A stretch of 64,000 nucleotides of DNA from Ditylenchus dipsaci. Taxonomy: Eukaryota > Nematoda > Chromadorea > Rhabditida > Anguinidae. The translations under genes were made by a program, and so were the position numbers. Positions within the stretch are counted from its first letter, which is position 1. The number at the start of each line of letters is the position of its first letter. Shown in pieces: positions 11,701-22,853 of the stretch. The notes under the pieces were generated by a model. It had not been told where the DNA came from. It saw only the letters and a list, made by a program, of their open reading frames with translations, and did not search any database. The DNA is taken from positions 62,001 to 126,000 of the forward strand of contig SADC01000929.1 of the NCBI GenBank assembly GCA_004194705.1, written 5' to 3'.

Positions 11701-14700
11701 CAATATACATCTCAAGGTTTTCAGGTGTAAAGCTAGCTCGATTTTCTGCTAAAATATTCTTGTGAACTGAGAAACAGCGCTCTACATCCCATTATGTCTA
11801 TAGTTTCATCAACAGAAGCCCAAATTAAAGATTCGCCAATATCTTCTTTGATTTTATTAACGGACTTAAATGTGAAACAGGTTACAGAAAAAATTGTAGT
11901 AACGTTAGAAACCTGTTCGTAGAAAATCTTCAGATACTTTTTTCGCAGCGTTGATTTATCTGTTGATTCATCGTTGATTTATCTGGTATTTCTCTTTTGC
12001 AATACCGTATAACCTCTATTAATTAGGCACCCCCTAATTCAAAAAACGTGTTCGTGGCATTGTGTTTTTGACCCACTTTTTGGTCACTTCTCTCAGGCAA
12101 GTTACCAATCATTTTATAGCTCATCTCACTAGCTACAAAATGAGTGGTAACTTGCCTCAGAGAACTTTCCAAAAAATGGGTGAAAAACACAATGCCACAA
12201 ACACGATTTTGAACGAGGGGGGTGCCTAATTAATAGAGGTTATACGGTAATTGGCCAGGAATTCTTTAAGAGCTGAATTGTTAAGTTTTTGAATGGAATG
12301 TTAGTTCCGATGAATGGATGACCCTGAATTCATCAACACCGAATTCATCAACACTAATTCATCAACTCACGAATTCATCAACACATGAATTCATCAACAC
12401 ACGAATTTATCAAAAATTCAAGTTTATTTGTCTTGACACGAAGCTCTTGACACGAAGGCAAACATTATATTTTTTAACTAATATAGGTTATAAAGGACTA
12501 GTAATCCTCAAGGTAGGTAGTAAATTCGGCTCTAGGTGATTTGGTCCCCAGTCAATTCGTCCCCGGTGAATTCGTCCCCAGTGAATCCGTTCCCAAAACC
12601 GTCAATTCGAAATTTTCGAACAGGTTCGAATCCAGTTGGTAGGAAACCCAATTTTTTCTTGTTAAATAGCCCTAAATAATTTATTGAAGCTGAGTTTGGG
12701 TAGGAAGAGCACCAGGTAGGTAGCCTGGAGGGTTATTCACCCCTAAAACCTAAAATTTTCGGATTTTGCCACACTTTAGTAGTAATATTGGTGATTTGCA
12801 GGTAGTGATACTCAAGTGATAGATTATTCTAGTTTGCTAAAGAAGTTTGCTACTAAGCAATTTTGCTTGTCATTTCTTTTGTCATTTCTGCTAAAACGTC
12901 TTCTTCAACAGAATAACGGCTGAGAATTTAGGAATCTACTTACTGTGAGAAAAAGCTTTTTTCATTTCTGAAACCAAGACCGTACCACTCGGTGAAGATT
13001 TTAAAATTAAAGATCACTCTCTACATACTATAACTTTTCATACTGACATCTATCACAGTATATTTTTTCATCGTCTTGCAGCGAAAAAATAGGATCCCGA
13101 TCGAAAACAACATGAAAAAATGCAAAACAAATGATTACAGTAGTTTTGCATGACAAAACTGGGTTGACTTCGGAACTCATGCTGACTCCGGAATCATCTA
13201 TCTGACTCCAAAGTCATCGATTTGACTCAGGAGTCACCGATTTTGACTCCGGAGCTAGACCATTTGACTCCAGAGTCAAACTTGACTTCGAGAAGTCTGA
13301 GTAGGCCTTTATTGATTTGTTTGTTTTGATTTGTTTGAAGAAAAAATCACAGAATTTTGGATTTTCTCTCTTATTTTACAAATTCCCGTTTCCCGTCGGG
13401 ATTCCCGAAATTTTGGAATTCCCATTCCCGTTTCCCGCAGGAGCAATTTTTTTCAAATTCCCATTCCCGTTTCCCGCCCGGACCCAAACTGCCAAGCCTA
13501 GATTATTCCACGTTCAGCGGTAGAAGGTAAATTAGACCAGATCTACGGGGTGGATCCGACCACATTTTTTTGAATTTCTGACTACATGACTATTTTACCC
13601 TGTTTTTCAACATGGGACTTGGCAAAAAGCGATTTTAAGTCGATATAGGGTGCTTGGGAACATTTTAAAAAAAGTTGATTTGGGAAGGGGGGCGTATATC
13701 CAAACAACACCGGAATTTTAAAGGTTTCGGGGTTGGGGTGGGCGAAATCGTAATTTTGGTCCTAACATAATTGGCCAGGTATAATTGGCTCGAACATACC
13801 ACGTTTTCAATGCATATCTCGAACCATAAAAAATTCACTTTGACAAATAAAAAGCTTTACCGGTGATCTCTACGTTTTCTTTTGGCCAATGGTCGTCCCA
13901 CGTAGTTATCTTCGAACTAACTCTACTAACGGTTCGAGTTCTTTTCCATGCTGATATCCCTCAACTTTTGTCCTGAAGAAAACACGTGAGAAACCAATGA
14001 AAACATACGAACTACCTCAAATCATCTAACGTCATTTACTGGTACCAAGGCTAGAGCGTGAATCATATAGCTTTGAAGACGGAACAGCCCAGCCTGTTTG
14101 GAAGAAGGCACATCTCCAGTATGTCCGCTTTTTCCTTGAAAGTATCTTCCAGTAAAGATATCCACCATAATCCTGTAGCACAGGCCTGTTTTTTTCGGAA
14201 GTGAGCAGCTCAAAGTTCATATTTGCCTAAACATTACACATATTAGACCAGAAAATCAAAAAGAAATTCAATGAAAATTGTAAACTTCAAAAAAGAGATT
14301 TTCAAGAACTGAACCCCGAAAAAATAAAAAATATTGGGGCCGACCTGAAGTTAATTGGCACTTTCCTCAGATGCTTGAAATCTATACATTTCTATACACT
14401 AGGCCGAACTTCGTGTCAAGACAAATAAGATTGAATTTTGTTGATGCATTCATGTGCTGATGAATTCGGTGTTGATGAATTCACTTAATGTCTCGATGAA
14501 TGCCTTGCATAGATCTACAGAGAACCGATCACACTCTACATCAGCAATGCAACTTATAAGGAACCATTGCTTATGACTATCCTTCTGAAACCGATTAACA
14601 TTTGCCTTATGTTTGGATGTATCGCTATACTGCGTTATTGAAAATATTTTAGTGCAAAGAACCTAAACAAAAGTATCAAAATGGAAACAACTCAACTTTA

Positions 14701-17122
14701 CAAATAAACCTGCTGATTACATGCTTGACAGTACAAAAGTTTTTGATCAACAGTGAAGATTCCATCCGGGAACCTAAATATCCATTCTTTTAGTAAGACT
14801 GCTCGAGATTTTTTTATCCTTTGGCATTTTCCTTAATAAAAAATAGTCAAAATATGCTAAAAATAGGCCACAAAAAGTCAAAATATGCATTCAATATGCA
14901 AATGTTTTCTAAAAATGTAAATATGCAAAAATTGCTGTATAAAACAACATGAAAAGGTCAGAACTAAACTAAAAGCGTTTTAAGGCATATTTGGTCCGAA
15001 GCATATCAGCGAAAAATATGCAAAAACATATAAATGCGCCCCCTAGTGATCACCTGTGAGGGGTCCTTGGGTGATCACTATATCGAGGTTCGACTGTATT
15101 GAAAACCGGATATCCGATGGGATACATGTTGCCAAGCCTAGTATTTATTCTGTTATCGTAAGTCTTAATATTGTAAATTTTGGGGTTGAACGCTTCCCTG
15201 GAAGCGGCCTTGGTCACTTCAAAAAACCCTAAAAAGATCAAAGTGACTCTGAATCAGGAGTATGCATAAGCCATTTTACGGGCTTTACATTACGAATTTT
15301 TGTCCTATTCGATATTTAACAAGCTATATTTCATTTTAAAGTTGACATATAGGGGTATCATTCTCTATAGTCTCCAGAGTGTGACTCTACAACTTTTTGC
15401 AAGAGTGGTCGTCGAAAGCCCCCGAGATGGCCAATGGCCAGAAAACACGATTTTCACGTACTTTCGCCGTCCGTATTACAAAAAACTGTAGAATTTTGGG
15501 CCGGAGCTTATATAATTTTAACCCTGATTGTCCGCTTTAAAATGAACTTGCTAAACATAGAATAAAAACTTTACAAAAACGGCAATGTAAAGTTGTAAAA
15601 CGAATCGTGTACATATCTGTTCTGGGTGCATGAAAAAGGCGTGCATACCATTCTTTCTGCAATTGTCAAACCCATGTTTAATTTATGTTTTTTGGTTAGA
15701 AGAGAAGAGATGCGGACCATCTGAGGTTAAATTACATAGCCTTAAAAGCAAAAAGTGAAAAATTTATAACTGCCTTTCCGCACCCAAAAACATATTTCGA
15801 CACCTACAAAAATTATTGAAACCACATTTTTGGAAGAAGTTAGAATACCGAACTTTATCGAAAAAAATTTATGGAAACTTATGGGTTTTGTAAACTTACT
15901 TTTAAGACTTATCGAAATTCCTTGAAAGTGCTATTTGAACATCTAAAATTAATAACTATAATTTTTAGTTCTACCTGCAAGCCCGTCTGTTCCGTCCACT
16001 TTACAGTCGCCTGGTTCTGCCAGTGCTCCAATTTGCTTTGTTTGGAGGTGCTGCTTTTGTAGCCTACTCCAGAGTGAGTGACTACAAACACCACTGGTCT
16101 GATGTTTTGGTGGGGGCTGCAATGGGATCTGCTATCGGAATTATAAATGTGAGTCTTTTTTGAAAGTACGTTTAAAAAAGGAATAATGTGAACTTCTAGG
16201 CCCTCTTTATTGCCGAAGTGTTCGAACGGCGAGAGATTCCATTTGAATACCGCAGAAAGGCTCGAACATTGGGCGCCATGGCAGGTGATCACTTAGGTGA
16301 CGAACCACTCACTGACACCAAAAAGGGCAGGCTGGAGTTGGCTGAAGATGGTAGCGACATTAACTCGCCAACCAGGGTAATTTTTTTAATCGCAAAAATT
16401 AGGCCTTATATTTTTAAATAAAAGCAATTTCTTTTAAAATGACCGAAAATCCGAAAAAGTATGAAAAACTTGGATTTTCGGTCATTTAAAAAAATTGCTT
16501 TTTTAAAAAGTCCATATCTTTACAACTAGATTTTAAAAAATCATTCTGTTTAATGGGTCTTGTAGCTCTTGAACTGTGCTACAAGATAGCATCAAGTTGT
16601 TAGCTAAAACGCTGAATCCTGAATTAAAATTTTGACTAGTTATAGTGATGAAAATACGTGTCACTAGTGTTTGTATTCAAATGCCGACTTTCGTAAAGTA
16701 ATCCGAAAAATACCGATAGCACATTTTGAAGAGGAAGAACATAGCTACAAAATAGTGCATTAAGAATGATTTTTTAAATTAATTTTCATGCTTAAACATT
16801 AGTCTAAAAAAGGATTAATAATTATGCGTCAACCCAATATATCGAGTGTTTGTTCTAGTCATTTTAATTAACTATGTGCCAAAAACATTGGGTCCACATG
16901 TACACTGTATCGAGATTTACATTGTATTGGGTGTGCACTATATCGACCATCGACTGTATCTAACTTTTTGCAATTCAGGTGATTGTGCACGAGGAAAGAC
17001 TTCCTTCCATAATGCAACCTGCCAGAGCAGAAATCACCTATACCAATAACCAAGGAATGCGCCAGAGCTCACCCTACAATCTCAATTCTGGAGGTGGTGG
17101 ACGAGCACAGTATGGAAGATAA
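8777..17122 (+). CDS. PLPP: lipid phosphate phosphatase (PAP2 superfamily)
   Basis: Dephosphorylates phosphatidate, lysophosphatidate and sphingosine-1-phosphate at membranes. Exons: 8777-8837, 8880-9026, 9601-9728, 9773-10022, 15969-16148, 16200-16376, 16979-17122, about 361 residues, all with GT/AG borders and matching phases. The N terminus MTAEISISRILCDFLVLV is a first membrane segment, followed by the family signature RGFYCDDESLHYPF. Catalytic motif 1 is KYTIGRHRP, motif 2 YSGHSAFSF, motif 3 SRVSDYKHHWSDVLVG, so all phosphatase residues are present. The C-terminal tail is long, polar and glycine-rich near its end. One extra A in AAA near 8922 shifts the frame just before RGFYC. An AG lies 9 nt before the ATG. 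Upstream is element A; intron 4 is full of transposons. Which vertebrate paralogue it matches best cannot be decided. Confidence 0.93.
9166..9215 (+). pseudogene. stray fragment of LPP exon 4 in intron 2
   Basis: About 50 bp starting ACTGACCCAGGCTG match 9869-9920 inside LPP exon 4 at roughly 90%. In frame it would read DPGCFNCRIDHKYVE against DPGYFNCRSDHKYVE. It has no splice sites of its own and runs into AT-rich sequence, so it is a partial duplication, not an alternative exon. Confidence 0.75.
10340..10600. repeat. array of ATCAATTNAATTnA words
   Basis: Repeated ATTGATCCGATCAATTCGAT-like words, partly self-complementary, within LPP intron 4. No clear second end was found. Confidence 0.6.
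10766..10822 (+). repeat. short array, TCATAGCTCTTTAG unit
   Basis: Four copies of a TAGCTCTTTAGC word in LPP intron 4. Confidence 0.7.
11166..11387. mobile_element. foldback element
   Basis: Arms AACACCGGATTCGTGTT...GCATG (11168-11206) and the inverted copy at 11346-11386 enclose a second inverted pair (TCAACTTCCTCTCGA / TCGAGAGCGAAGTTGGA). No coding content. It sits in LPP intron 4 immediately before the pogo-like element. Confidence 0.75.
11640..11990 (-). pseudogene. hAT transposase C-terminal part
   Basis: On the minus strand about 11800-11690 reads DVERCFSVHKNILAENRASF followed by TPENLEMY, the hAT dimerisation segment. Upstream the frame is broken by stops. It is the 3' end of the gene whose N-terminal part lies at 14520-14800, about 2.7 kb away across two insertions. 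Confidence 0.8.
12005..12247. mobile_element. palindromic MITE, CCGTATAACCTCTATTAAT ends
   Basis: An almost perfect 243-bp palindrome with TA at both ends and termini CCGTATAACCTCTATTA. Relatives with similar ends lie at 45576-45710, 53221-53375 and 57550-57801. Confidence 0.88.
13150..13305. repeat. array of TTTGACTCCGGAGTCA
   Basis: About eight degenerate copies of a palindromic TGACTCCGGAGTCA word inside element Q. Confidence 0.75.
13378..13485 (+). repeat. array of ATTCCCGTTTCCCG
   Basis: About seven copies of a C-rich word ATTCCCGTTTCCCGC. A related complementary theme (GGGTTTCGGGTATCGG) occurs at 21035-21110. Confidence 0.7.
13930..14220 (-). pseudogene. FLYWCH-type zinc finger fragment (element Q)
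   Basis: Minus-strand frame starting about 14220: MNFELLTSEKNRPVLQDYGG, then YLYWKILSRKKRTYWRC. This is the first half of a FLYWCH finger (Gly-Tyr-x-Tyr, then YWRC) as found at the N terminus of MULE transposases. The histidine half should follow beyond 14032 but I could not trace it. No catalytic domain is visible in the rest of the element. Confidence 0.7.
14520..14800 (-). pseudogene. hAT transposase N-terminal finger fragment
   Basis: Minus strand, about 14790-14715 reads FPDGIFTVDQKLLYCQACNQ, then after a short intron about 14650-14520 reads YSDTSKHKANVNRFQKDSHK. The C-x2-C ... H pattern is that of the BED-like finger at the start of many hAT proteins. It pairs with the C-terminal fragment at 11640-11990. 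Confidence 0.7.
16633..17062 (+). repeat. 430-bp segment duplicated in inverted orientation at 25098-25526
   Basis: Covers most of LPP intron 6 and the first 84 nt of the last LPP exon. The copy at 25098-25526 is its reverse complement with almost no differences by eye. Part of it has pogo-type ends (CCATCGACTGTA). Confidence 0.92.
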
Positions 17123-17423
17123 TGATCATGACGCTTTTCAGCCGGCTTTTTGGCTAGACTAATTTTCTGCTTATTTCCATTTGTCTGTCTACCTTTCTTG
17201 ATTTTGGGATATTTATAAGTTTGATGAATCTCCTTCCCTATTTTCATCTTCTCGCTCTAACAAGCATTCTATCTTGGACTTTATAATTGTAAAAAGTGAC
17301 TAGCCAAAGTGTTTCGGCCTAAATGTGAAAAGACTAAGCAACGAAGAATTCGATTACATTGTTTGTTGTAGATTTAATTCAGTAGAATGCCAGTATTTGC
17401 TAATGATTTTCATTTGCTGTTTA
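17123..17423. other. LPP 3' flank
   Basis: Pyrimidine-rich sequence after the LPP stop. No AATAAA is present before the next element begins at 17424, so the polyadenylation signal is not identified. Confidence 0.5.
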
Positions 17424-17626
17424 CGGCACACGGACATTGTCCATTAAAAAAAAATTGTCGCGCGACATCGTCCCAAACAATGGACAATGTTGCGTGGAAA
17501 ATGTCGCGCGACAATGTCCATTATAAATGGAATTTGTCGGGCGAAATTGTCTATTTTTTCGTTTTTTGTCGGGCGACATTGTCCCTTTTTTATTTATAAG
17601 AGAACCAAAGATTTTACAGAATACAG

Positions 17627-18927
17627 TTGCGGACAATTGATAGTGCCCGATGGCAATACTTTTCATCTCGCGCTATTTTGCAATTGAAAATGTGTCGTTG
17701 TCAATAATTAAATATGCAGTTTTGTGAAGAATTTTACGCTCTACAATACTGTTTAAATAAATTTTCCGAAATGCCAAATATTTTTTCCAAAAAATTACTA
17801 TTTTCAAAACCGTAGCATTTTTTAGCCCGACAATTGATAGTGCCCGAATCGTAATATTGAAGGAATCAACGTGTGTATCGTGATTTTTCAATAGCTGTTT
17901 GTAATTACTGCTTCTCAGCTACAATTAAGTAGGTCAAACTTTTTTTTTAAATTATTCTGCAAAAAGTTATGACCAACATAAAAGCCAACATCAACATAAA
18001 AGTGCCGGCTCTATATGTGTTCGTGGAACTCCCTGCCTTGGTCCCCTGTTGTTTTTTTTCGTAATTTTTTAGAACATTAGAACAGAAAGGTGAACTTCCA
18101 TTGAATTAAGGGTCGGCCGAAGGCCGGCCAGGTAAAAAACCCTTTAAGGAATTTTTCTCTTTAATGATTTTTTACCTGGCCGGCCTTTAATTCAATGGAA
18201 GTTCACCTTTCTGTCCACCGTAGTAAATGGACAAGGGCTCACATACTTTAAAAAAGGTTTTTGGCTGTTTGATACTTTTTAAGACTTTTGAAAAAAAATA
18301 TCAAAACAAATCAACAGGGGACCAAGGCACAATTTCAAAAAAGGCAAAATTTTTTTGGGAGTTCCACGAACACATATAGAGCCAAAGTGCCGATTTCCAG
18401 TCAACATTAAAGTAAATGTAGGTAAAATGATTGTTTGGTCGCATAAAGAAAAGCTTTTCTTGACACTTTTGATATCTAAATAAACCAAGCAATATATTAT
18501 CTGAAAGATCTCTAATTTATCCACAAAATGACATGTGGATTGTCGTCTTAAGATGACTCAACACTAAAATACGGATAGGTTGAAGTTGGAAGAAGTAAAA
18601 ACCTACTTTTTTGACAAATTTGGAAACATTTACATTATACACTAGGGCACTATCAATTGTCACTAGGGCACTATCAATGGTCACTAGGGCACTATCAATT
18701 GTCACTAGGGCGCTATCAATTGTCGGGCTAAAAACAGCTACGGTTTTGAAAATGGTAATTTTTTGAAAAAAATATTTGGCATTTCGGAAAATCTGTTTTG
18801 ACAGCCTTGTAGAGCATAAAATTCTGCACAAAACTGTATATTCAATTATTTGACAACGATATATTTTCAATTACAAAATAGCGCGAGATGAAAAGTATTG
18901 CCATCGGGCACTATAAATTGTCCGCAA
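17627..18927. mobile_element. element K with ~220-bp TIRs
   Basis: 17627-17850 and 18650-18927 are long inverted repeats starting TTGCGGACAATTGATAGTGC. The right arm has a GGGCACTATCAATTGTCACT array (18645-18725). Its interior holds the element at 18007-18383. No coding sequence is seen. Confidence 0.85.
18007..18383. mobile_element. MITE P', GGCTCTATA ends
   Basis: Ends GGCTCTATATGTGTTCGTGG and inverted partner; the 8-bp duplication AAAGTGCC flanks it (17999-18006, 18384-18391). Subterminal GCCTTGGTCCCCTGTTG on both sides. The centre is another palindrome including GGTCGGCCGAAGGCCGGCC. It is the same family as 57318-58030. Confidence 0.9.
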
Positions 18928-18930
18928 CGG

Positions 18931-20064
18931 GTAAAGCTTTTCCTTGCTCCCAAAAGAACTTTTTTCGCTGCTAATTTTATCTGCTGCACAAAGATTTTTT
19001 TTGCTGCTTAAATACTTTTTTGCTGCAAATATTGTTTTGCTTCAAATGCCTTCTCCGGGGCATTTTTAACTAGAAATATCAATTATTATACATATTTTGC
19101 GGTCAATTTGTTCACAAAACTTTTATTATTTCTTAGAAACGAATAAACCATGCTATTTAACCCAAAATTGTGTGCTGAAAACAGTTTGTTGAAACCAAAA
19201 TCCTGTTTTGACTAACTAGAATCTTAATGGGCAAAGCTTTTACATGCTCAATCAGAATGATTCCCTTAATTTTAAGGTCGACTACCTAGTACTTATGCAT
19301 TTCAGGGGCAAAAATTAAATAAAAACTTAAATTTTGGTTGAATTTTTTTCCAAAAAATTGATTTTTATTTTAGGAAGGTGTCAAAAAATAGCTTTAAATC
19401 ATTCTGAGCGTAAAAAAGTTACTAAGCAGATGTTTAAACACTTTTCTCAAATCAATATAAAGTGCCCCCCCCCCGTCCAAGTGCATAAGTGGCGACTACC
19501 TTAAAATGAGTACTGTTTTTTTTAATAAATAACCCAGGGTATTAAAGATTCTAGTTAGTCAAAACAGGATTTTGGTCTCAACAAACTGTTTTCAGCATAA
19601 AATTTTGGGTTGAACAGCATGATTTATTTGTTCCTAAGAAATAATAAAAGTTTTGTGGACAAATTGACCGCAAAATATGTATAATAATTGATATTTCTAG
19701 TGAAAAATGTTGCGGAGAAGGCATGTGAAGCAAAACAATATTTGCAGCAAAAAAGTATTTTAGCAGCGAAAAAACGTATTTTAGCAGCAAAAAAACGTAT
19801 TTTAGCAGCAAAAAAAGTCTTTTTGCAGCACGAAGAGTCTTTTTGCAGCAAAAAAAGTCTTCTTGGAGCAAAAAAAAGTCTTTTTGCAGCAGACAAAATT
19901 AGCAGCAAAAAAAAGTCCTTTGGGAGCAAAAAAAAGTCTTTTTGCAGCAAAAAAAGTCTTTTTGGCGCAAAAAAAAGTTTTTTTGCGGCAAAAAAATTAG
20001 CAGCAAAAAAAGTCCTTTGGGAGCAAAAAGAAGTCTTTTAGCAGCAAGGAAAAGCTTTGCCCAA
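18931..20064. mobile_element. element L, TTTTTGCTGCAAA arrays
   Basis: Inverted arms 18931-19245 and 19520-20064 match over about 300 bp. The outer parts are arrays of CTTTTTTTGCTGC (left) and TTTGCAGCAAAAAAAGTC (right, about 15 copies). The unit resembles those of element B and of 48532-49385. No transposase is recognised. Confidence 0.85.
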
Positions 20065-20300
20065 TCTTAATACCCTGGGTTATTTATGAAAAAACAGTAC
20101 CCACTTTAAGGTAGTCGCCAGTTATGCACTTGGCGGCACGTTTCATATTGATTTGAGAAAAGTGTTTAAACATATCCTAAGTAATTGTTTCACGCAAGTT
20201 TTTAAGTTTTTATTTAAGTTTTGCCCCCGAAGTGCATAATTACCAGGTCGTCGACCTTAAAATTAAGGGAATCATTCAGATTGAGCATATAAATAATTAT
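19225..20300. repeat. further inverted arms around element L
   Basis: 19230-19330 (CCTTAATTTTAAGGTCGAC) and 20225-20290 are inverted copies, and 19420-19545 matches 20080-20200 inverted. The overlap with element L shows a second nested or rearranged element that I cannot resolve by eye. Confidence 0.6.
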
Positions 20301-20439
20301 ATCATGCCTAGAACAGTGCCTCGAGTATTTTAGTGCATATGAAAAGTCGGTTTTTTGTCGCGAAATTTTCAGGCAGTACTGAAGTTGTCCAGCCGGACTC
20401 CACCTGGAGAATAAGGGAGTACCTAGGTTTCAAAAGTGT

Positions 20440-20565
20440 GATTAATTGACCTGTGGACGAATTGGCGGGTGTACGGATTGACCGTGGACGCACTGACTGT
20501 GGACAAATTGACGGGTGCTCGAATTAACCTTGGACGCATTGACGGTGCACGAATTGACCGCAAAA
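20440..20565 (+). repeat. array of GAATTGACCGTGGACGCA
   Basis: About six copies of a ~20-bp word, GACGAATTGACGGGTG and variants. No inverted partner located. Confidence 0.7.
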
Positions 20566-21034
20566 TATGTGCTATATGCTCGTCCGCAACTGTACTTGAA
20601 ATCATGTATGAATAAAGATGGATGAATAATTTTTTATAGTATTTGGCATGTGTGGGTGGGTAATGCTTTTTTGACTTCGAAGGCCAAAACGGGTCGTAGA
20701 AGAGGAAATGATTTTTGCGACCACATTCGACGCTCTCCATAACGGACCCCTCCATAACAGACAGCTCTCCATAACGGACAAAAAATTAGTTTGGTTGGTT
20801 TCTATTTAAATTAACTGGGAGGAACGCTCTATATAACGGACGCTCTCTATATCAGACACGAATGCCTATCTCCAATAAATAAATAATTTTCTCCATAACG
20901 GACTATCTTTATTTTTTGTCCAAATTTCAAAAAAAAAGTTCTGGTTAGCACGAAAACATTCAACCAATTTTCGCAAATGAAATCTATTTTTGGCTTAGAA
21001 AGGCATAGGGTTGGCGGTTCAGGTACTTGGAACC

Positions 21035-21110
21035 GAAACCTGGTTTTTTCGGGTTTCGGGTATCGGTTCGGGTACCCGAAAGTTTCGGGTTTCAGGTATC
21101 GGTTCGGATA
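21035..21110 (+). repeat. array of GGGTTTCGGGTATCGG
   Basis: Four to five copies of TTTCGGGTATCGGTTCGGG-like words upstream of the hAT fragment. Confidence 0.7.
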
Positions 21111-21303
21111 CACAATTTCAAATGGAGGGATCAAACAATTACAACAATTGTTTGTTTTTGTCAGACTGAAAATGTTTTAGGCATAACCATTTTTATTTCA
21201 TTTACTGTCACTGTTTTACTGCTTTTTCAAACACCGCTTTTATAGGTCACTTTTTATGTCCGTCTTATTTGTGTCTTTCTAATATTGAGTTCCTTTTTGA
21301 GGC

Positions 21304-22050
21304 ATGCCTAGTCAAGTGTCGAAGCTATTCAAGAAGGTCGGCGACAAGGCAGTTTGCGATTGCGGCGATATTCTCAACTCACCCGAAGACAGTGGAACAT
21401 CAACGCTCTCCAAGCATCTTATCTCGTCAAGGCACAAGTCGGCGATGGATAAGAAAGATGTGGGTCCAAGCGCTCCGAAGAAGCCCAAGATGGAATCAAT
21501 TGCTACTCTTTTCAGTCCAAGATACTCGAAACAACAGAGTCAGGAGTTGACAAGTGATGTAACCGACTTCATCCTTGGCAGCAATTTGCCATTCTCAATT
21601 GCCGAGTCTCCTTCCTTCCGTCGTCTGGTCAAGAAGGACTATGGTCAAGCAAAGGTAATTAAATTTTAATTTTTGTACATTAATTTTTATGGTTCGTTTT
21701 GAGCTTCCTTCCCGTCGTGATATCCGCTCAGAGGTTCCGGAAAAGGCTGGGATGTACATCAAAAATCTCAGTGCGTTTGTCAAGGGGCAGCATCTGTCTC
21801 TCACATTGGATGAATTTTCACATAAGAACTCACTTCTCTGGTATCTCTATTGTCTCGGTTTTTAAAGTTTCTCATGAGGGTAACGAATCTATTTTAGCAT
21901 AAGCGGCTCGTATCTATCGGAGAGCTTTGAGTTCCGAACAAAGGTTTTGGCCGTCGAATCATTTTTGGAAAAGCATGCGGGGATAACATAGCTGAGAAGT
22001 TCAACTCTATTCTGCAGCGATTAGATCTCCATTGTCTCGGCTTTTAAAGT
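21304..22050 (+). pseudogene. hAT transposase fragment with BED finger
   Basis: First exon 21304-21654 starts MPSQVSKLFKKVGDK and holds a BED-type finger: VCDCGDILNSPEDSGTSTLS then KHLISSRHKS. It continues with the hAT stretch LPFSIAESPSFRRLVKK. GTAATT opens a ~50-nt intron, then about 21706 onward reads LPSRRDIRSEVPEKAGMYI and LSLTLDEFSHK. After that the frame stops and a short tandem copy of TTTTTAAAGTTTCTCATNAG (21861, 22041) marks a rearrangement. The catalytic core and dimerisation part are missing, so this is a truncated relic. Confidence 0.75.
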
Positions 22051-22853
22051 TTCTCATAAGGGTAACGAAAAACTTTTGCCCTTACTTTTTTGGTTCCGTC
22101 TTTATGTTTTCGTTGCTTCTGCGTGACATATTTTGTTTCGACATTAATATGGCTACTCCTAGAAAAAAGCAACTTGTCATCTCGATGAGGAAAAAACGAA
22201 AATCATCGAAGCAAAAAAAAGCAAATAAATTCAGATGAGAAAAATAAGCAAAGACTTTCGACCCATCTATACTCAGACTTTTAAAAGAAAACTTGAAAAC
22301 CTGATGTGTTTATTTCGCTAAAATTTAAAAAAACTGAAAAATCAGATGTGTCCGTGGGTGATGTTGAGCTTGTGACCTTAGAAAAACTTGCCTTTTTGCT
22401 ACGTAACAGAAAAGCTTTTCAAACTATTACAGTAAACCAGTGATGTTTTGTCATGTTTGTTGCATGAACAAACCTTGAAAAATTAAACTTAATATTCAAA
22501 GCTCTTTATAACGGGCAAAATTATTTATGATGAAAAATTTCGCCCTCCATAACGGAAGTTCTACGTCACGGACGCTCTTCATAACGAACGGCTGAGCCCG
22601 GCCCCTTCGACTGTAAGTTTACCGTGTTCCCCAGAATGTCAGCTTTAGTTAAAAAAAAGTCTTCGAAAAATACGCGTTTTAAGAGAGTCATATGCCTACT
22701 TTTACGGAAGCCATTTTTCACAGAATACTTTTTTTACTCTGTCGCCCGACAAAAAAATAAAAAAAAGGACAATATCGCCCAATATTTTTTTTAAATATAT
22801 CGTCGCGCGACTAATTCTTTTCAAAATGGACAATGTCCGGGCGCCGCTGTTTA

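Larger units (their letters stand above)
12317..14493 (-). mobile_element. MULE-type element Q with ATTCATCAACAC arrays
   Basis: The TIRs contain arrays of GAATTCATCAACAC (12330-12412; inverted 14440-14490), followed by an inverted match around GTCTTGACACGAAG. The 9-bp duplication CGATGAATG lies at 12308-12316 and 14494-14502. Inside is a FLYWCH-type finger on the minus strand. It interrupts a hAT gene. Confidence 0.87.
11529..15045 (-). mobile_element. hAT transposon, decayed
   Basis: TIRs TAGGGGTGGATTTATAT and TAGGGGGCGCATTTATAT, then AAAATATGC words on both sides. The 8-bp duplication GTGATCAC lies at 11521-11528 and 15046-15053. Ends, duplication size and coding remnants all agree with hAT. 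It is split by a MITE (12005-12247) and by a MULE-type element (12317-14493). Confidence 0.9.
11398..15096. mobile_element. pogo/Tigger-like non-autonomous element
   Basis: Ends CAGTCGACTCTCGATTT and its inverted partner TATCGAGGTTCGACTG, both next to TA. The inner flanks share TCACTATA words. CAGT...CTCGATATA ends with a TA target are typical of pogo-type elements. Nearly all of its length is a hAT inserted inside it. Confidence 0.75.
20736..22615. mobile_element. hAT-containing element with CCATAACGGAC arrays
   Basis: Direct-orientation clusters of CTCTCCATAACGGAC at 20736-20905 and GCTCTTCATAACG words at 22500-22590, the latter ending in a pogo-like CTTCGACTGTA. Between them lies a hAT transposase fragment. 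The arrays are not inverted to one another, so the exact ends are uncertain. Confidence 0.5.
17424..22846. mobile_element. large composite element J, GTCGCGCGAC arrays
   Basis: TIRs CGGCACACGGACATTGTCC and CGGCGCCCGGACATTGTCC, followed by repeated TTGTCGCGCGACA words (17424-17590; inverted 22735-22846). The 7-bp duplication CTGTTTA lies at 17417-17423 and 22847-22853. The 5.4-kb interior is filled with other elements (K, L, a hAT fragment); no transposase of its own is recognised. Confidence 0.8.
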
